Source of the DNA: an uncultured Erythrobacter sp.
GTDB lineage: Bacteria > Pseudomonadota > Alphaproteobacteria > Sphingomonadales > Sphingomonadaceae
Assembly: GCA_947494705.1 (NCBI GenBank)
Contig: CANLVN010000001.1
Coordinates: 682,001-746,000 of the forward strand
DNA: 64,000 nt
Direction: 5' to 3'
In this document: positions 61,005 through 64,000 of the stretch, one piece after another
Position numbering within the stretch: the first letter of the stretch is position 1
How the letters are laid out: the number at the start of each line of letters is the position of its first letter
Made by a program: the position numbers and the translations under genes
Notes under the pieces: generated by a model
The model's input: the letters and a program-made list of their open reading frames with translations, nothing else
Database searches by the model: none
What the model was told of the DNA's origin: nothing

Positions 61005-62002
61005 CGGTCCATGCCCGCAATCCACTCCCGCATCACCGCAACTGCGTCTTCATCGATTGTCGAACGCCCCAGTTCCGGCATCGCCACGCCCGGTTCAACC
61101 GAGTCCATGCGGTGGACGAGGATCGACTTTTCCGGCTCGCCAGGGGCGATTGAGACCAGCATCCCCCCTGCACCCCGGCCCGCCGCAACGGGCGGTTTGT
61201 TGACACCGATCGCAAACGGATCGTCCTGCTCCCATCGCAGGTCCAGACCCGAATTCGATGCCCCTCCTCCCGGACGGTGGCAATGCGCGCAGTTCACGTC
61301 GAGATAGGCGCGAGCCCGCGACTGTATGGAGGCGCTGGCATCGTGCCATTGCGGCATCGCATCCGCGCCTTCTGGCGTTTGGTCCAGCCAACCTTCGCTG
61401 TGCATTTGCGTCAGCCATTCGCCGGACAGGTTGCGGGCTTTGGGTCCGATTGGAATGACCTGGCCATCAACCGAGTGGCACGATTTGCACTGATTCTTGT
61501 TCGGGATGCGGTAACTGATGGCTTCCCCCTGCGGCGTCGTGAGGTCGACCCGGCCACCAGCGAGCGCCAGCTTCGCTTCGGTCTGCTCCTCGTTCCAGCG
61601 ATAGGGCAGCGCCAGCCAGCCATCTGCGCGATGAAGGAGGACGCGCGTTTCGATAAACTGCCCGGCGAAAGCAAACGTCTTGATAATCGCGGAGCCGACA
61701 GGAAACTGCAGAAGGCCCTCGCCCCCTGCGCCCAGCTGCTCCCCCTCGGGCACGTAGATATAACGCAGTTTCTCGGCGCCGTCGGAGAAGAGCGGGGTGT
61801 TGAGTTCATAAGCGTGAACACCCGGAGCGGCATCGCGCGCAGCAGCATCAGTGAAAAAGCCGAACTCGGCGAGGTCGCGTGGCAAGGCATCGCCTGAGAT
61901 CACTTCGTCGTGCACGCCTTCGTCTAGCGCACTTGCTTGCGCCATGACCGACGCGGCAAGCGAGCCTGCTGCGCAAAGAATAAGGCTCAGGCCACCCCTC
62001 AC
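61001..62002 (-). CDS. Secreted diheme c-type cytochrome (SO2930/HNE_0200 family)
   Basis: 333 residues with a signal peptide (MRGGLSLILCAAGSLAASVMAQA) and two CxxCH haem motifs, Cys172-His176 (CKSCH) and Cys238-His242 (CAHCH). The overall pattern (FFTDAAARDAAPGVHAYELNTPLFSDGAEKLRYI, IPNKNQCKSCH, LDVNCAHCHRPGG) matches the HNE_0200 family, which is usually adjacent to a parallel beta-helix gene, as here. The start is GTG 62002, overlapping the beta-helix stop (GTGA) and preceded by GGAGG; a longer frame gives no signal peptide. It is periplasmic; electron partner unknown. Confidence 0.88.
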   Translation of the reverse strand: MRGGLSLILCAAGSLAASVMAQASALDEGVHDEVISGDALPRDLAEFGFFTDAAARDAAPGVHAYELNTPLFSDGAEKLRYIYVPEGEQLGAGGEGLLQFPVGSAIIKTFAFAGQFIETRVLLHRADGWLALPYRWNEEQTEAKLALAGGRVDLTTPQGEAISYRIPNKNQCKSCHSVDGQVIPIGPKARNLSGEWLTQMHSEGWLDQTPEGADAMPQWHDASASIQSRARAYLDVNCAHCHRPGGGASNSGLDLRWEQDDPFAIGVNKPPVAAGRGAGGMLVSIAPGEPEKSILVHRMDSVEPGVAMPELGRSTIDEDAVAVMREWIAGMDR

Positions 62003-63204
62003 TGGATGCGCGCCTCCAGCTCGGCCGGTGCGCCCCAATCGTCAGCATCGGTCACGCTGGTGGGCGCCGGTGTATCGAGCGGCCCCGGCTGCGCTTCGGC
62101 AAGCGATTGGCCCTGGTGCGAGAGGTTGAGCGACCAGCCGGGTGTATCGCCGGTGGTGCGCAATGCGACAGTGTCCTTGTCTTGTGTAAGACCGTCCCAC
62201 ATGATCGCAGGCAGCGCCCCGCCGAATGCTGCCATCAGCATCTCCCCACCTTCCAAGTCGGGATTGGTACCGCCGGTATCGGTGATATTGTTCGCGATGG
62301 TGACCTCGCGCGGAAACGGGTTGTAGCGCTCATCCTCGAAATCGCGCGTATAGGCGATCACCATGAACGGTGCGGTTGCATTGCGCTGGACGATATTGTT
62401 CTCGACCCAGACATTCTCATTGGCCATCACCATGATCCCCGTGCCGCGTCGCACGCCGGCGACGATATTGCCCGGCGGAGCAAAGTTTTCGGCGTCGTTG
62501 TCGGTGACGAGGTTGTTGACGATCATCACATTGCCACCGCCCATCACCGGCAGGCCGGGCAGATCGAATATGAGGATGCCCCCGGTGTTGCGGCTGACGT
62601 AATTGTTGCTGACGATGGCATCGCGGCTGTTCTCGATCTCGATGCCGGCGACATTGTCGGTCGCAATCGAATGGCGAACGGTGATCTTGGAGGACTGGCC
62701 GACATAGATACCCGCGTCAGATGCACCCGACACTTCCGAATGCGCGACCAGCACTCCGGTGCTTTCAACCGGGTAGATGCCGTAGGCTCCGTTGGTCGCC
62801 GCGGGACCATTGGTCCAGGTGACGCGGATGCGGTTGTAGACGATGTTGTCCGCGCCCTTGGACTTGATCCCGTCGCCCTTGGGGTTCTCGAGAGCAAAGT
62901 TATGGAGGGTGACGTCGTCCGAGGTTACCAGTAGCCCCTCGCCCGACCCTTGCTGTGCGGTGAAATCGAGCACGCTTTGCGCAGGTCCGGCGCCGCGCAA
63001 GGTGACGCCATCGACATCGAGGCTCAGCCCGTCGGTGAGTTCGTAGCGTCCGGCCTCGAGCATGATGATATCGCCCGGCTCGGCCAGGATCAGCGCTTCC
63101 TGCAGGCGCTCCTGCGCGCCCTCGCCCGGTGCGATCGTGTGGGTTTCGGCCCAAGTTGGTGCAGCTGATGCCAGAAGCAGCGCAGTGGCGGTCAATCGGA
63201 TCAT
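61999..63204 (-). CDS. Secreted parallel beta-helix protein
   Basis: 401 residues with a signal peptide (MIRLTATALLLASAAPTWA) and a right-handed beta-helix of repeated NN/GI-type rungs (SKITVRHSIATDNVAGIEIENSRDAIVSNNYVSRNT and similar stretches), like the family found beside HNE_0200-type cytochromes. No pectate-lyase catalytic set is evident, so a carbohydrate-binding or structural role is as likely as hydrolysis. The start follows GGAGAGGGAGAC. It is the first gene of the coupled three-gene operon. Confidence 0.85.
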   Translation of the reverse strand: MIRLTATALLLASAAPTWAETHTIAPGEGAQERLQEALILAEPGDIIMLEAGRYELTDGLSLDVDGVTLRGAGPAQSVLDFTAQQGSGEGLLVTSDDVTLHNFALENPKGDGIKSKGADNIVYNRIRVTWTNGPAATNGAYGIYPVESTGVLVAHSEVSGASDAGIYVGQSSKITVRHSIATDNVAGIEIENSRDAIVSNNYVSRNTGGILIFDLPGLPVMGGGNVMIVNNLVTDNDAENFAPPGNIVAGVRRGTGIMVMANENVWVENNIVQRNATAPFMVIAYTRDFEDERYNPFPREVTIANNITDTGGTNPDLEGGEMLMAAFGGALPAIMWDGLTQDKDTVALRTTGDTPGWSLNLSHQGQSLAEAQPGPLDTPAPTSVTDADDWGAPAELEARIQ

Positions 63205-63286
63205 TTAAGTGTCTCCCTCTCCACTCACCGTTCTGGCGCAAGCGGGGGAGGATTGGCAAGTCCAATGACGGCGATATGCCGGCCCT

Positions 63287-63655
63287 TCAGCTGCCGCCGA
63301 TCTCGTTGCGCAGCACCGAAAAGGAGCAACGTGCTCCGCTCGCCACCAGCACGCGCACGGCCTGCGGATCGTCGACGCGTTCCAGCCGGTCGAGCGCATC
63401 ACGAGTGGAGCGCGGCACGCGGTCCTCGCCTTCGCGCGGGGCAAGCGCTTCGAGCTTGCGCAATTGTCCGATGGTGAGGTCGTCGACCAGCCGTTCGGCC
63501 ATGCAGTCCGCCAGAAGCCCGGGCGCGCCATTTGCGACCAGCGCCTGTTCGACGCGGGCTTGCGTCACCCGCTCCAGCACTCCGTCGGTGCGGAAAAGGA
63601 AATAGGCACCCACGCCGACGGCAAGCACCAACAGCATGATGAAGAGAAAGCGCAC
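63287..63655 (-). CDS. Small membrane-anchored hypothetical protein
   Basis: 122 residues: a single N-terminal membrane helix (FLFIMLLVLAVGVGAYFLF), then a soluble helical part with RVEQALVANGAPGLLADCMAERLVDDL and a short Cys-containing end. I do not recognise the family. It is co-directional with and three bases downstream of pntB, so it may share its transcript. Confidence 0.55.
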   Translation of the reverse strand: MRFLFIMLLVLAVGVGAYFLFRTDGVLERVTQARVEQALVANGAPGLLADCMAERLVDDLTIGQLRKLEALAPREGEDRVPRSTRDALDRLERVDDPQAVRVLVASGARCSFSVLRNEIGGS

Positions 63656-63658
63656 GCC

Positions 63659-64000
63659 TTAGTCGAGCGCCTTGACGATGCCTTCGACCATCTTCTTCGC
63701 GTCCGAAAGGAGCATGACCGTCTGCGGCATATAGAACACGTCGTTATCGACGCCCGCATACCCCACGCCGCCCATGCTGCGCTTGATGAAGAAGACCTGC
63801 TTCGCCTTGTCCACGTCGAACACGGGCATGCCGTAGATCGGCGAGGACTTGTCGGTCTTGGCCGCCGGGTTCACCACGTCATTCGCGCCGATGATGAAGG
63901 CAACGTCTGCGGTCGAGAACTCGGAGTTGATATCCTCCAGCTCGAACACCTTGTCGTAGTCGACGCTCGCTTCTGCCAGCAGCACGTTCATATGGCCCGG
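63659..64000 (-). CDS. pntB: NAD(P) transhydrogenase subunit beta, C-terminal part (truncated by window edge)
   Basis: The last 113 residues are visible, from [28 protein letters not shown] onward: [19 protein letters not shown] and [18 protein letters not shown] are the PntB NADP(H)-binding-domain (dIII) blocks. The gene continues past the end of the window on the minus strand. PntAB couples proton translocation to NADPH formation at the inner membrane. Confidence 0.95.
   Translation of the reverse strand, partial: PGHMNVLLAEASVDYDKVFELEDINSEFSTADVAFIIGANDVVNPAAKTDKSSPIYGMPVFDVDKAKQVFFIKRSMGGVGYAGVDNDVFYMPQTVMLLSDAKKMVEGIVKALD

Overview
The window is 64 kb of GC-rich, densely packed chromosome from an alphaproteobacterium, most probably Sphingomonadales (Erythrobacteraceae or a close relative). 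I infer this from several traits seen together: long TonB-dependent receptors, a potassium-independent proton-pumping pyrophosphatase, a carotenoid oxygenase and an ABA4-like protein, spinster-type MFS and DMT exporters, a CCA-encoding tRNA-Phe, infA-maf-RNase-yacG synteny, and the paired beta-helix/diheme cytochrome genes. I see no prophage, insertion sequence, CRISPR array or integrase. Most of the window is ordinary core and accessory chromosome.

Layout. 0-3.5 kb: a truncated CDS, a Nudix hydrolase, an SDR, an epoxide-hydrolase-like enzyme and a DUF2332 protein. 3.6-9.6 kb: hisG-hisD, an unusual array of eight 13-bp motifs, nusB, thiL and hppA. 9.8-16.5 kb: an acetyltransferase/JmjC-cupin pair, tesB, a double universal stress protein, a carotenoid oxygenase, a small S26-like peptidase and Fe-superoxide dismutase. 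16.7-26.3 kb: an MFS transporter, marR with two operator-like boxes, uvrC, an animal-type haem peroxidase behind an AT-rich upstream region, a YhiN flavoprotein, and a wax ester synthase with a histone-H1-like tail followed by a lipase-like hydrolase. 26.4-40.7 kb: a TonB receptor carrying duplicated Cys-bounded modules, infA-maf-RNase E/G-like-yacG, tRNA-Phe, purC, a caspase-like protein and an M16 peptidase, a second TonB receptor, and purS-purQ. 40.8-50.6 kb: a GGDEF/EAL protein, glmS, an EamA exporter, and a probable surface-glycan or glycolipid group (GT2, polytopic GT-C-like protein, flippase-like protein, methyltransferase). 50.9-64 kb: an orphan CpaF ATPase, a second EamA exporter, two entericidin-like lipoproteins, a DUF938 methyltransferase, an acyl-CoA ligase, the coupled dgt/NAD(P)-binding/ABA4-like group, a divergent Asp/Glu racemase homologue, the coupled beta-helix/diheme cytochrome/hydrolase operon, and the 3' end of pntB.

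Functional themes: histidine and purine biosynthesis; oxidative-stress defence (SodB, peroxidase, Usp); lipid metabolism (TesB, WS/DGAT, lipase, acyl-CoA ligase); carotenoid-related chemistry; and envelope uptake and glycan functions. The strongest candidates for something not explained by known features are the 21-bp-phased repeat array between hisD and nusB, the two ungapped 61-residue Cys-to-Cys modules in the first TonB receptor, and the three-gene GTGA-coupled secreted cytochrome operon. All functional statements come from reading motifs and recalling families; no database search was run.
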